A stretch of DNA of 64,000 nt. Origin: Jejuia sp043557195. GTDB taxonomy: Bacteria; Bacteroidota; Bacteroidia; Flavobacteriales; Flavobacteriaceae. Below the pieces are notes generated by a model. The model was not told the origin of the DNA. It saw only the letters and a list, made by a program, of their open reading frames with translations, and did no database searches. The DNA is taken from positions 1,240,001-1,304,000 of the forward strand of contig CP121314.1 of NCBI GenBank assembly GCA_043557195.1, given 5' to 3'. This document shows, piece after piece, positions 18,906 to 26,604 of this stretch; within the stretch, counting starts at the first letter, position 1, and each line of letters begins with the position of its first letter. Position numbers and translations under genes: made by a program.

Positions 18906-20063
18906 TTACCAATTAGTGAAAGAACCATCATCTTTTTTCAGTCTGGGAATTTCAACAGGTACGAACTTACTTTTCCGAGCTAATTCTTCATTAACTTCCA
19001 CACCCAAACCTGGACCAGTTGGTACAGGATATCTTGGGCCATCTAACTTTGGTTGAACAGGATAAAACTTCGGATCGTTAGTAAGTACATGGGCACCCGT
19101 ATTCACCTCTTCCAGCCAACTAAAATTAGGGCACGCTGCCGCTAAATGAATCGTGGCAGCAGTACAAATAGGTCCCAGCGGATTATGTGGCATCAAATCG
19201 ATATAATGTGTTTCAGCTGATGACGCCACTTTCATTGCTTCAGTTAAACCACCTACATTACAAACATCCACTCGAGCATACTGCGTAATATTTTTTTCTA
19301 AAAACGGCATAAACTGCCATTTACTCGCAAACTCCTCTCCTATGGCAAATGGGATATCTATCATTTGCCTTAAGCTTTCGTAGGCTTGAGGATTTTCATC
19401 ACGAATAGGTTCTTCAATAAAATCTAGCGTTCCCTCGGGCATGCGTTTCATAAATGAATAAGTTTCCGCAGCACTTAAACGCGAATGATAGTCTATTCCA
19501 ATAGTGATTTTACTTCCAACCTCATTTCGAAGTGCTATCATCCAGTCCGCTATTTTAGCGATAGATTCTCGAGGCTCAAAGCGTGAAATATCTTCTTGAT
19601 CTTCAAATTCTGCTGGTGCCAATCGTAGCATATCCCAACCTTCGCCTACTAATTTTTTAGATTGATTTATAAGTTCTTCTAGTGTTGAAAACCTAACCGA
19701 AGCAAAACATGGCACAAAATTTCGTTGTTTCCCGCCAAGTAAATCATATACAGGCACTCCTAAAGCTTTTCCTTTTATGTCATGAAGTGCTATATCGATA
19801 GCCGAAATTGCTGCTGTTAAAACACGACCACCTTCAAAGTATTGTCCGCGATACAAATCTTGCCAAATTGCTCCGATTTCCATAGGATTACGACCAATAA
19901 TTAATGGTGCATAATGTTTAAGCGCCCCCACTACGGCATATTCTCGTCCTGATAATCCGGATGCTCCCCATCCGTAAATTTCAGAATCTGTTTCTATTTT
20001 AACGACTAGTTGACTGCCCGAACCAACATTTATGGGATAAGGCTTTATTGCTGTAATTTTCAT
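18906..20063 (-). CDS. Mandelate racemase/muconate lactonizing (enolase superfamily) sugar-acid dehydratase, galactonate-dehydratase-like
   Basis: 385 residues. Enolase-superfamily metal ligands are D191 (GIDYHS), E217 (FIEEP) and E243 (IGEEF). H193 in DYHS and H293 in MPHNPLGP are the acid/base pair placed as in D-galactonate dehydratase of the GalD branch. The capping domain is at the N-terminus (residues 1-125). The enzyme should convert a sugar acid to its 2-keto-3-deoxy form, feeding the aldolase next to it. The whole branch also contains gluconate, arabinonate and related dehydratases, and the 3,6-anhydrogalactonate cycloisomerases of red-algal galactan catabolism are in the same superfamily, so galactonate is a likely but unproved substrate. 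The start ATG at 20063 begins the usual MKITAIKPY N-terminus, 7 nt after the transporter stop. Confidence 0.88.
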   Translation of the reverse strand: MKITAIKPYPINVGSGSQLVVKIETDSEIYGWGASGLSGREYAVVGALKHYAPLIIGRNPMEIGAIWQDLYRGQYFEGGRVLTAAISAIDIALHDIKGKALGVPVYDLLGGKQRNFVPCFASVRFSTLEELINQSKKLVGEGWDMLRLAPAEFEDQEDISRFEPRESIAKIADWMIALRNEVGSKITIGIDYHSRLSAAETYSFMKRMPEGTLDFIEEPIRDENPQAYESLRQMIDIPFAIGEEFASKWQFMPFLEKNITQYARVDVCNVGGLTEAMKVASSAETHYIDLMPHNPLGPICTAATIHLAAACPNFSWLEEVNTGAHVLTNDPKFYPVQPKLDGPRYPVPTGPGLGVEVNEELARKSKFVPVEIPRLKKDDGSFTNW

Positions 20064-20070
20064 TGTAATA

Positions 20071-21366
20071 TTATTTCTTTGGAACGATTCGTTCTACTTT
20101 TCCAATTAAAAAGGTGTATGAGAAAAACCCTAAAAATGCGACAGCCGCAATAAAAATTAAGGCTGGACTAAAGTCCCCGTCTTTTACTAAGTGTCCAATT
20201 ACTGATGGAATAATAATTGCTGATAGTCCGCCAATAAAATTAAAAACACCTCCAACTAATCCCATATTTTCCTTTGGCGCTATTAAAGATATGAAAACCC
20301 AAGCAATACTTGCTAAACCAGTTCCAAAGAACGCTATGGCTAAAAATAGGATGATAAAGAATGTATCATCTGTATAGTTCGCTCCAATAATTGAGGTAGA
20401 CAGTAACATACCAATAATTATAGGCGCTTTTCTTGATATTTCGTTGGACACGCCTTTTTTGATTAAAAAATCTGAAGTAAATCCAGACAATAATACTCCA
20501 ACAAAAGCAGCCAAAAATGGTAAAGATGCCAAATAACCTGATTTAATAAAATCTAATCCTCTAAATTCTACCAAGTACGTTGGAAACCAGGTTAAGAAAA
20601 ACATAGTTGTAGCTCCTAAACAAAACTGCCCAATATACACACCCCATAGCTTTCTGTATTTAAATGCTTGCACTAAATCATCAACTGTGAATTTCTTTTT
20701 CTCATTAGCTTCGATTTTAGACCCTACTAAACCTCCACCGCTTTCAATATATTCTAATTCAGATTCACTAATACTTTTATGATCTCTTGGGTCCCTGTAA
20801 AACATATACCATACGATAGCCCAAACTATCCCAATAATACCTGAAACTATAAAAAGTCCCCTCCAACCCAATGCATCTTGAATTAAGGTTAAAACTGGCA
20901 TTAAAAAAGCCAAACCTAAAAACTGTCCAGATGTATAAACTGCTATTGCTGAAGCTCTTTCCTTTTCTGGAAACCATTTACTAACAACCAAATTATTTAT
21001 AGGGTATGAAGGCGCCTCAAAAGCCCCAATACTAGCTCTTAGACCCAAAAGAACAGCAAATGAATTAACAAGACCCTGAAATAATGTGGCCACTGACCAT
21101 AGAATTAAAATTATAGTATATAATATTCTAGATTTTATCTTATCGGCAAGAATACCACCTGGAATTTGAAGTGAGGCATAAAAAATACCGAAAGCAGAAA
21201 ACACATACCCCATTTGAACTGTATCTATTCCAAGGTCTTTCCTCAATGCAAAAGCTGCGACGGAAATATTAGTTCTATCCAAATAATTTATTACAACTGT
21301 AATAAATATCATAGAAAGAATACCGTAGCGCTTTTTTGTCTTTGGCTTTAGAGAATTAGCTGCCAT
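20071..21366 (-). CDS. MFS sugar-acid transporter, ACS (anion:cation symporter) family
   Basis: 431 residues with about 12 predicted membrane helices. The first helix and loop (INYLDRTNISVAAFAL) and the loop-2 sequence (QIPGGILADKIKSR) are typical of the anion:cation symporter branch that holds hexuronate and galactonate transporters of the ExuT/DgoT type. A cytoplasmic loop lies near residues 200-235. It is the first gene of the minus-strand run transporter, dehydratase, aldolase, sulfatase fusion, FG-GAP lipoprotein, susC, susD, so it probably brings a sugar acid across the inner membrane for the dehydratase. No strong TAnnTTTG promoter was found within 100 nt upstream. Confidence 0.9.
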   Translation of the reverse strand: MAANSLKPKTKKRYGILSMIFITVVINYLDRTNISVAAFALRKDLGIDTVQMGYVFSAFGIFYASLQIPGGILADKIKSRILYTIILILWSVATLFQGLVNSFAVLLGLRASIGAFEAPSYPINNLVVSKWFPEKERASAIAVYTSGQFLGLAFLMPVLTLIQDALGWRGLFIVSGIIGIVWAIVWYMFYRDPRDHKSISESELEYIESGGGLVGSKIEANEKKKFTVDDLVQAFKYRKLWGVYIGQFCLGATTMFFLTWFPTYLVEFRGLDFIKSGYLASLPFLAAFVGVLLSGFTSDFLIKKGVSNEISRKAPIIIGMLLSTSIIGANYTDDTFFIILFLAIAFFGTGLASIAWVFISLIAPKENMGLVGGVFNFIGGLSAIIIPSVIGHLVKDGDFSPALIFIAAVAFLGFFSYTFLIGKVERIVPKK

Positions 21367-21600
21367 TTAAAATCTTATTTAGGTTTTGTTAAAAAATTAA
21401 ATATAGAATAAATTGGCACTGCTTCAACAAAATACAAGATTGAACCCTAGTTTGAACTGAAATTACCACTGTAAATTGAGTTTTAGTCCAGTTTTATGGT
21501 GAAAGAAATTTTGAATATTCTTTAACTATAACTGTGAATTATCTTTTAAAGTTCTAACTGATTATCACTAAAAAATCAATAACAAGCTCTAATAGGATTA

Positions 21601-21671
21601 GGATTATATACCCCTCAAGGCTACGCATTGAAAAAGAAAAAACTCCGCTTACAAATTCAAGCAAGCTTATT
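21601..21671. repeat. Imperfect direct repeat, copy A
   Basis: Matches 21703-21774 with about ten differences over about 70 nt by eye. The longest identical part is around CTTACAAATTCAAGC. The copies start 102 nt apart. This copy has the left arm of the terminator hairpin (AAAAACTCCGC) but lacks the closing right arm, so it is a broken copy of the tRNA downstream region. Confidence 0.8.
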
Positions 21672-21702
21672 AATATAAGAACATTGACACTAACTTCTAG
21701 AG

Positions 21703-21774
21703 GGATTACATATCCCTACAGGCTCCGCCTTGAAATAGAAAAAACTCCACTTACAAATTCAAGCGAGCTTGATT
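21703..21774. repeat. Imperfect direct repeat, copy B (next to tRNA-Arg)
   Basis: Intact partner of copy A. It includes an AGGGAT/ATCCCT inverted repeat at its left end (21701-21717) and runs into the tRNA terminator hairpin. Confidence 0.8.
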
Positions 21775-21789
21775 TGACGTGGAGTTTTT
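21735..21789 (-). terminator. Terminator of tRNA-Arg (two-part hairpin)
   Basis: Outer stem AAAAACTCCAC (21740-21750) / GTGGAGTTTTT (21779-21789); inner stem CAAATTCAAGC (21754-21764) / GCTTGATTTG (21767-21776) with one bulge. Read on the minus strand it starts 12 nt past the tRNA 3' end and finishes in a run of T. It should end the yqeY/tRNA transcript. Confidence 0.8.
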
Positions 21790-21800
21790 CCTTTTATTCG

Positions 21801-21874
21801 TGACCCCGGAGGGATTCAAACCCCCAACCCTCAGAGCCGAAATCTGATGCGCTATTCAGTTGCGCCACGGGGCC
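21801..21874 (-). tRNA. tRNA-Arg (anticodon UCG)
   Basis: Folds as a 74-nt cloverleaf. Acceptor GGCCCCG / CGGGGTC with one G-U pair; D stem GCGC/GCGC; anticodon stem TCAGA/TCTGA around the loop TTTCGGC, giving anticodon TCG, which reads CGA (and CGG by wobble); T stem GGGGG/CCCTC. The discriminator is A73 at 21801, and CCA is not encoded. It follows yqeY by 34 nt on the same strand and stands at the border of the accessory locus. Confidence 0.95.
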
Positions 21875-21879
21875 GATTA

Positions 21880-21897
21880 TTCCTGAGAAATCAGGAA
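21880..21897 (-). other. Small hairpin between yqeY and tRNA-Arg
   Basis: TTCCTGA (21880-21886), loop GAAA, TCAGGAA (21891-21897). It has no T run, so it is a weak terminator at best. It may instead mark a processing site that frees the tRNA from a yqeY transcript; this is inference. Confidence 0.4.
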
Positions 21898-21908
21898 GCT
21901 CTATTTAT

Positions 21909-22361
21909 TTAGTTTGATAATTTTGTTTTTACAATAGTTGATATGGTTTTTCCATCAGCTTGTCCTGCTAATTCTTTACTAACAATTCCCATAACTTTAC
22001 CCATATCTTTCATGCCTTCTGCTCCTACTTGGTCTATAGTAGCTACAACCACTTTTTCTATTTCTTCTTCACTTAAAGCTTCTGGTAAAAACTGACTAAT
22101 AATTTCAGCCTCAGCCAATTCTGGAGCAGCCAAATCTTCTCTACCTTGTTCTAAATAAACAGCTGCACTATCCTTTCGTTGTTTTACTTGCTTCTGAAGT
22201 ATTTTAAGCTCTTGATCTTCGGAAAGCTCATCTCCCGCTCCACTTTCTGTCTTTGCTAAAAGAATAGCAGATTTCACCGCTCTTAATGCCGTTAAAGCCG
22301 TTTGGTCTTTTGCTTTCATGGCATCTTTTAAAGCAGACATAATATCTTGTTGTAAACTCAT
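21909..22361 (-). CDS. GatB/YqeY domain protein
   Basis: 150 residues from the ATG at 22361 (MSLQQDIMSALKDAMKAKDQ). The frame is open to an ATG at 22403, but that stretch overlaps a promoter-like TATCTTCG and the ftsZ terminator, and adds residues not seen in the family, so the shorter form is chosen. The YqeY domain is the tail domain shared with GatB of the amidotransferase; motifs here are ALRAVKSAI, LEQGREDLA, ISQFLPEALSEEEI and MGKVMGIVSKEL near the C-terminus. Free YqeY proteins may help tRNA-linked amidation, but their role is not settled. The gene sits directly after the division cluster and before tRNA-Arg, an arrangement that suggests a housekeeping gene with its own promoter. Confidence 0.93.
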   Translation of the reverse strand: MSLQQDIMSALKDAMKAKDQTALTALRAVKSAILLAKTESGAGDELSEDQELKILQKQVKQRKDSAAVYLEQGREDLAAPELAEAEIISQFLPEALSEEEIEKVVVATIDQVGAEGMKDMGKVMGIVSKELAGQADGKTISTIVKTKLSN

Positions 22362-22383
22362 AATCTTTGTATTGAAAGTGCTG

Positions 22384-22391
22384 CGAAGATA
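22384..22391 (-). promoter_or_regulatory. Putative -7 promoter element of yqeY
   Basis: Minus strand TATCTTCG, one base off the Bacteroidota -7 consensus TAnnTTTG, about 23 nt before the chosen ATG. The -33 element would fall in the ftsZ terminator region and is not clear. Confidence 0.4.
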
Positions 22392-22403
22392 GAAAAAAGA
22401 CAT

Positions 22404-22441
22404 AAAAAATCCCGAAAAGAATGAGGGAAACTCTTCGGGAT
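22404..22441 (-). terminator. Terminator at the end of the division cluster (after ftsZ)
   Basis: Inverted repeat ATCCCGAA (22409-22416) / TTCGGGAT (22434-22441), with partial pairing further in. Read on the minus strand it is followed by TTTTTT. It lies 38 nt past the ftsZ stop and separates the dcw cluster from yqeY. Confidence 0.8.
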
Positions 22442-22478
22442 CATAACTAAAGTGAGGTTAAACACAGAAGTATCCTTC

Positions 22479-24446
22479 TTAGTCTACATTATCATGTAAA
22501 AAAGAATTATTTGTTCTTAGTTGAATATCATCATTATCATCTAAACCAACACTAGTTCTTGACATATCTGTTTCAGAAGAATGTTTAGCTTCATCTAAAT
22601 TCACACCTTGGCGCTTATAGGCTGGCACCTTTTCTATATCATCTATTTTAGAAGTGTTGAATTTATAATTAAAATCCTTCATTTTACGTCTGCGTTCTGC
22701 GGTACGTTGCTTTAATATTTCAGAAATAGGTAACTCTGTAGCTTCAACATCTTCTTCTATTACTTCCTCCACTGCTGATTCTTCAATCACTTTTCTTTCA
22801 AAAACCACCTCTTCTTGAACTTCTTCAGCTACTTTATCAGCAACTGGTTGCGAATTCATGGATGACTCTGCTTCAATATAATCATCCAAAGCATAACGCA
22901 CATCACTACCTTCTTCATTAGTCTCAGTAACAGTAATCAATTCTACATAATCGTTTACTGGTATATCTTTTACTTCATCTTCATCAAGACTATAAGTAAT
23001 TTTTTCTTCTACTTCAGGTTCTTCTTCCTCTTTTGCTGTAGATAATGGTAAATCAAACGTTAAAGTAATTTGTTGCTCTTCCTCTTCTGGCTCAACAACC
23101 TCGGCATCTTTCACTTCCATCGTTGTTACTGGTTTTATAATGAAGTCATCTTCCTCAATATTCGCTTTAACTTCATCATAAACCACATCTATATTCCTTA
23201 TTAGCTCAGATGTTGGGATCAAAGTAATATCTTTTGAATCTTCTACAGGCTTAGGTTTTTCTACTACAACCCTTTCAGCTGAAGTAATTTCTTCTTCAAC
23301 TTCATCTAAATCTAATGTATGTCTAACTACAGGATTTGGTTCCTTTTTTTCTAGCTCAACTATAGGAGCAATAATTACTGGTTCTTTATCTTTCTTTTCT
23401 GAATCATCTTCTAAAGCATGTACTACTTTTTTAGTTTCAGTATTAGAAATTTCATCCTGTTGTTCAATATTGAAACCAGTAGCAATAATAGTTACAGAAA
23501 TAGATTCTTCTAGCGTTTCATCTTCACCAACACCCATGATGATATTTGCACCATGACCAGCTTCATTTTGAATATGATCGTTAATTTCTCCAATTTCATC
23601 AATAGTGATTTCTTGTGCTCCTGAAACAATAAGCAGCAATACATTTTTCGCTCCAGTAATTTTATTATCATTCAACAATGGTGAATCTAAAGCTTTACGA
23701 ATAGCATCTTGTGCACGATTTTGACCAGAAGCAATAGAAGACCCCATTATTGCAGTACCACTATTACTTAGTACAGTTTTAGCATCGCGTAAATCAATAT
23801 TTTGTGTGTAATGGTGCGTTATAACTTCAGCTATTCCGCGAGCAGCAGTAGATAGCACTTCATCAGCTTTAGAGAATCCTGCTTTAAAACCAAGATTTCC
23901 ATAAACCTCACGAAGTTTATTATTATTTATAACGATTAACGAATCTACAACACTTCTTAATTTTTCAATACCTTTTTGAGATTGCTCCAAACGCATCTTA
24001 CCTTCAAACTGAAATGGCATGGTTACAATTCCAACGGTAAGAATATCTTTATCCTTTGCCATTTTAGCAATAATTGGAGCAGCACCTGTACCAGTACCAC
24101 CACCCATTCCTGCAGTTATAAATACCATTTGGGTATTGGTATCAAGCATTTGCGATATTTCATCAAAACTTTCTACCGCAGATTGCTCTCCAATATCTGG
24201 ATTTGCGCCAGCTCCTAATCCTTCGGTTAAGTTTACACCTAATTGAATTTTATTGGGCACACCACTGTTCTGTAATGCTTGGGCATCGGTATTACAAACA
24301 TAAAAGTCTACGCCTTTTATGCCTTGTTGAAACATGTGGTTAATGGCATTGCTACCACCACCACCGACACCGATTACTTTTATTACATTCGACTGATTCT
24401 TTGGTAAATCAAATGCAATGCTTTCGAATTCGTTCTTGCTGCTCAT
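22479..24446 (-). CDS. ftsZ: Cell division GTPase FtsZ
   Basis: Tubulin homologue that polymerises into the Z ring at midcell. The N-terminal nucleotide-binding start is VIGVGGGGSNAINHM (residues about 24-38), the tubulin signature GGGTGTG is at 115-121, and the T7 loop region follows later in the globular domain, which ends near residue 330. At 655 residues it is far longer than the 380-400 of E. coli. The extra length is an acidic, Glu/Val/Asp-rich linker of about 250 residues, then a basic stretch (RTAERRRKMKDFNYKF) and a conserved PAYKRQGVNLDE element that may play the part of the FtsA-binding tail peptide. It is the last gene of the dcw run, 115 nt after ftsA, and ends at a strong terminator. 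Confidence 0.98.
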   Translation of the reverse strand: MSSKNEFESIAFDLPKNQSNVIKVIGVGGGGSNAINHMFQQGIKGVDFYVCNTDAQALQNSGVPNKIQLGVNLTEGLGAGANPDIGEQSAVESFDEISQMLDTNTQMVFITAGMGGGTGTGAAPIIAKMAKDKDILTVGIVTMPFQFEGKMRLEQSQKGIEKLRSVVDSLIVINNNKLREVYGNLGFKAGFSKADEVLSTAARGIAEVITHHYTQNIDLRDAKTVLSNSGTAIMGSSIASGQNRAQDAIRKALDSPLLNDNKITGAKNVLLLIVSGAQEITIDEIGEINDHIQNEAGHGANIIMGVGEDETLEESISVTIIATGFNIEQQDEISNTETKKVVHALEDDSEKKDKEPVIIAPIVELEKKEPNPVVRHTLDLDEVEEEITSAERVVVEKPKPVEDSKDITLIPTSELIRNIDVVYDEVKANIEEDDFIIKPVTTMEVKDAEVVEPEEEEQQITLTFDLPLSTAKEEEEPEVEEKITYSLDEDEVKDIPVNDYVELITVTETNEEGSDVRYALDDYIEAESSMNSQPVADKVAEEVQEEVVFERKVIEESAVEEVIEEDVEATELPISEILKQRTAERRRKMKDFNYKFNTSKIDDIEKVPAYKRQGVNLDEAKHSSETDMSRTSVGLDDNDDIQLRTNNSFLHDNVD

Positions 24447-24525
24447 AAATTCTTTTTTCTGGGGTTCTAAATATTATTTTTAATCAATGGTTAATTCTCC
24501 TTTGCGCCATCTGGCAACTTCGCTA

Positions 24526-24546
24526 AAATTGTCTACTAGACAATTT
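24526..24546. repeat. Perfect palindrome between ftsA and ftsZ
   Basis: AAATTGTCTA, centre C, TAGACAATTT: ten base pairs with a one-base centre (realistically nine pairs and a 3-nt loop). It is flanked by two ACTTCGCT copies. There is no T run, so it is not a simple terminator. It lies 80 nt before the ftsZ start, where it could be an operator, an RNA-processing hairpin or a weak attenuator. Confidence 0.7.
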
Positions 24547-24561
24547 CTACTTCGCTCGTTC

Positions 24562-25881
24562 CTACTCTGCGTTATCTAAAAAATCTTTAACACGTTCGGT
24601 TAATTTATCTAAAAACGATTTACGCTCTTTTGCAGGCTTCTCTATTTCTTCTTCATCAATCGTTTCGTCTTTAAGCTGCTCTTCGTAAATCTCTTGTTCT
24701 TGTTCTTCAACTTTTTTGCGTTCCTTTCTCTTTAAGCCGTCCAACACTAAACCAACAGCTGTTGCGTAAAGCGGACTCGTAACATCGGCATCACTATCTC
24801 CTGCTAAATGCTCGTTAGGATAACCTATTCTGGTGTCCATTCCAGTAATATATTCTACCAATTGCTTCAAGTGTTTCAACTGGCTACCACCACCTGTTAA
24901 AACAATGCCTGCAATTAGCTTCTTCTTTTGCTCTTCGTGTCCGTAATTTTTAATCTCTGCAAAAACTTGCTCTACAATTTCTACAACACGCGCATGAATA
25001 ATTCTCGAGAGATTTTTGAGGGTTATCTCTTTGGGCTCTCTTCCTCTTAAACCAGGAATTGAAACAATCTCATTATCCTTATTTTCACCAGGCCATGCAG
25101 AACCAAATTTTATTTTAAGAAGTTCTGCTTGCTTTTCTATGATAGAACAACCTTCCTTGATATCCTCTGTAATTACATTACCACCAAAAGGAATAACTGC
25201 TGTATGACGAATGATACCATCTCTAAAAATTGCTAAATCAGTGGTTCCACCACCTATATCAATTAAAGCAACTCCTGCTTCTTTTTCCTCCTGACTTAAT
25301 ACTGCATTTGCCGATGCTAAAGGTTCTAACGTAATACCTTCAAGATTCAACCCTGAACTTTGAACACATCTACCTATATTTCTTATAGAAGATACTTGAC
25401 CCACAACCACATGAAAGTTGGCTTCTAAACGTCCACCATACATCCCAATGGGCTCTTTAATTTCAGCCTGCCCATCAACCTTAAATTCTTGTGGCAACAC
25501 ATCAATTATTTCCTCTCCAGGAAGCATTACCAACTTATGAACTTGGTTAATCAACCTATCGATATCTTCTTCATCAATTACAGTTTCAGAATTTGGTCTT
25601 GTGATATAATCACTATGCTGCAAACTCCTAATATGCTGACCAGCAATTCCTACAGTTACTTCCTCAATCTTTAATTCTGCTGTAGCTTCAGCTTCTTGAA
25701 CAGCCTGCTGAATAGACTGAATAGTTTGCGTAATATTGTTTACAACACCACGATGCACACCTAAACTTTTAGATTTACCAATACCTAAAATTTCGAGTTT
25801 GCCATACTCGTTTTTACGACCAATCATCGCCACAATCTTTGTGGTTCCTATGTCTAGACCTACCGATAAATTATGTTCCAT
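24562..25881 (-). CDS. ftsA: Cell division protein FtsA
   Basis: 439 residues, actin-fold ATPase that ties FtsZ filaments to the membrane. The ATPase phosphate loops are seen at the start (VGLDIGTTKIVAMIG, residues 7-21) and in the middle (ALIDIGGGTTDLAIF), and GIVLTGGGSQLKHL marks the adenosine site. The SHS2-like 1C domain lies between about residues 85 and 165. After an acidic and lysine-rich stretch the C-terminal FLDKLTERVKDFLDN forms an amphipathic helix, the usual membrane-targeting element. It is 3 nt from the ftsQ stop on its upstream side and is followed by ftsZ. Confidence 0.98.
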   Translation of the reverse strand: MEHNLSVGLDIGTTKIVAMIGRKNEYGKLEILGIGKSKSLGVHRGVVNNITQTIQSIQQAVQEAEATAELKIEEVTVGIAGQHIRSLQHSDYITRPNSETVIDEEDIDRLINQVHKLVMLPGEEIIDVLPQEFKVDGQAEIKEPIGMYGGRLEANFHVVVGQVSSIRNIGRCVQSSGLNLEGITLEPLASANAVLSQEEKEAGVALIDIGGGTTDLAIFRDGIIRHTAVIPFGGNVITEDIKEGCSIIEKQAELLKIKFGSAWPGENKDNEIVSIPGLRGREPKEITLKNLSRIIHARVVEIVEQVFAEIKNYGHEEQKKKLIAGIVLTGGGSQLKHLKQLVEYITGMDTRIGYPNEHLAGDSDADVTSPLYATAVGLVLDGLKRKERKKVEEQEQEIYEEQLKDETIDEEEIEKPAKERKSFLDKLTERVKDFLDNAE

Positions 25882-25884
25882 GTT

Positions 25885-26604
25885 TTATGTTTTGGTACAC
25901 ACCACTTGATTATCAAATTGCAAATTCACCTTACTGTACTTATCCAGCGTTTTCTCTTTCAAACTTTTTTTATAAAACGCTTTTAAGTTGTTTATTTTCT
26001 TATCTAAAAGCTTTACACTTCCCAGATTCACGGTAAAATTACATTGTCTTAACTTCAAAGCTAAACCACCATTTACATTTTGATGAATCTCTATAACATG
26101 TTGTTTTAAAAAGTTGTCTGTTTCTACTTTTTGGGCAACTTTAAAAACGTTTCTTAAATTATTTTTCTCTACATATCCTGTTACCAGTGGCACTCTTGCG
26201 GTAAAATTTGATGACAAAGGCATATAATTACCCTCATCATCTATATAATAAGATGCGTTTGTGCTTACTCTTGCAACAGGTCGTTTTTGTTTAATTTCAG
26301 CGTTAAGTGTACCATTTACAGCAACATACACTTCGGCTGATTTTATCATCGGATTAGAACTCAGGGCAGTTTCTAATGCATTCAAATCTAAAATTTCTTT
26401 AGGCACATTTTTAACGCTCCCATGATTTTGTATTAACAATTTACTAACAGTCTCGTGAGTAATAAAAGGGCCACTTTCATCAACAAATAAAATATTAGGT
26501 TCAGTTATTTTCCTTACATCATTTTTTACCGATGCAAATGCATACAAAAGCCCTACTGAAATAAGTAGCACGATCATTTTTATGTAATTCCAATTAACTC
26601 GCAA
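25885..26604 (-). CDS. ftsQ: Cell division protein FtsQ/DivIB
   Basis: 239 residues. One membrane helix at residues about 9-25 (IVLLISVGLLYAFAS) is followed by a periplasmic part with a POTRA-like region (residues about 35-110, HETVSKLL to EIKQKRPVARV) and a beta domain. FtsQ links the early ring to the FtsL/FtsI/FtsW synthase. The sequence itself is weakly conserved, so the name rests mainly on topology, the YIDDEGNYMPLSS segment and the position between murC and ftsA. Its start overlaps the end of murC by 11 nt, so translation is probably coupled. It is shorter than the E. coli protein (276). Confidence 0.93.
   Translation of the reverse strand: MRVNWNYIKMIVLLISVGLLYAFASVKNDVRKITEPNILFVDESGPFITHETVSKLLIQNHGSVKNVPKEILDLNALETALSSNPMIKSAEVYVAVNGTLNAEIKQKRPVARVSTNASYYIDDEGNYMPLSSNFTARVPLVTGYVEKNNLRNVFKVAQKVETDNFLKQHVIEIHQNVNGGLALKLRQCNFTVNLGSVKLLDKKINNLKAFYKKSLKEKTLDKYSKVNLQFDNQVVCTKT

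Larger units (their letters stand above)
21367..21800. other. 434-bp non-coding junction between accessory locus and tRNA-Arg
   Basis: No credible gene is seen on either strand. The left half (21367-21590) is plain AT-rich sequence with the putative leader of the transporter gene. The right half holds two copies of a roughly 70-nt sequence (21601-21671 and 21703-21774) and the tRNA terminator. Confidence 0.7.
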
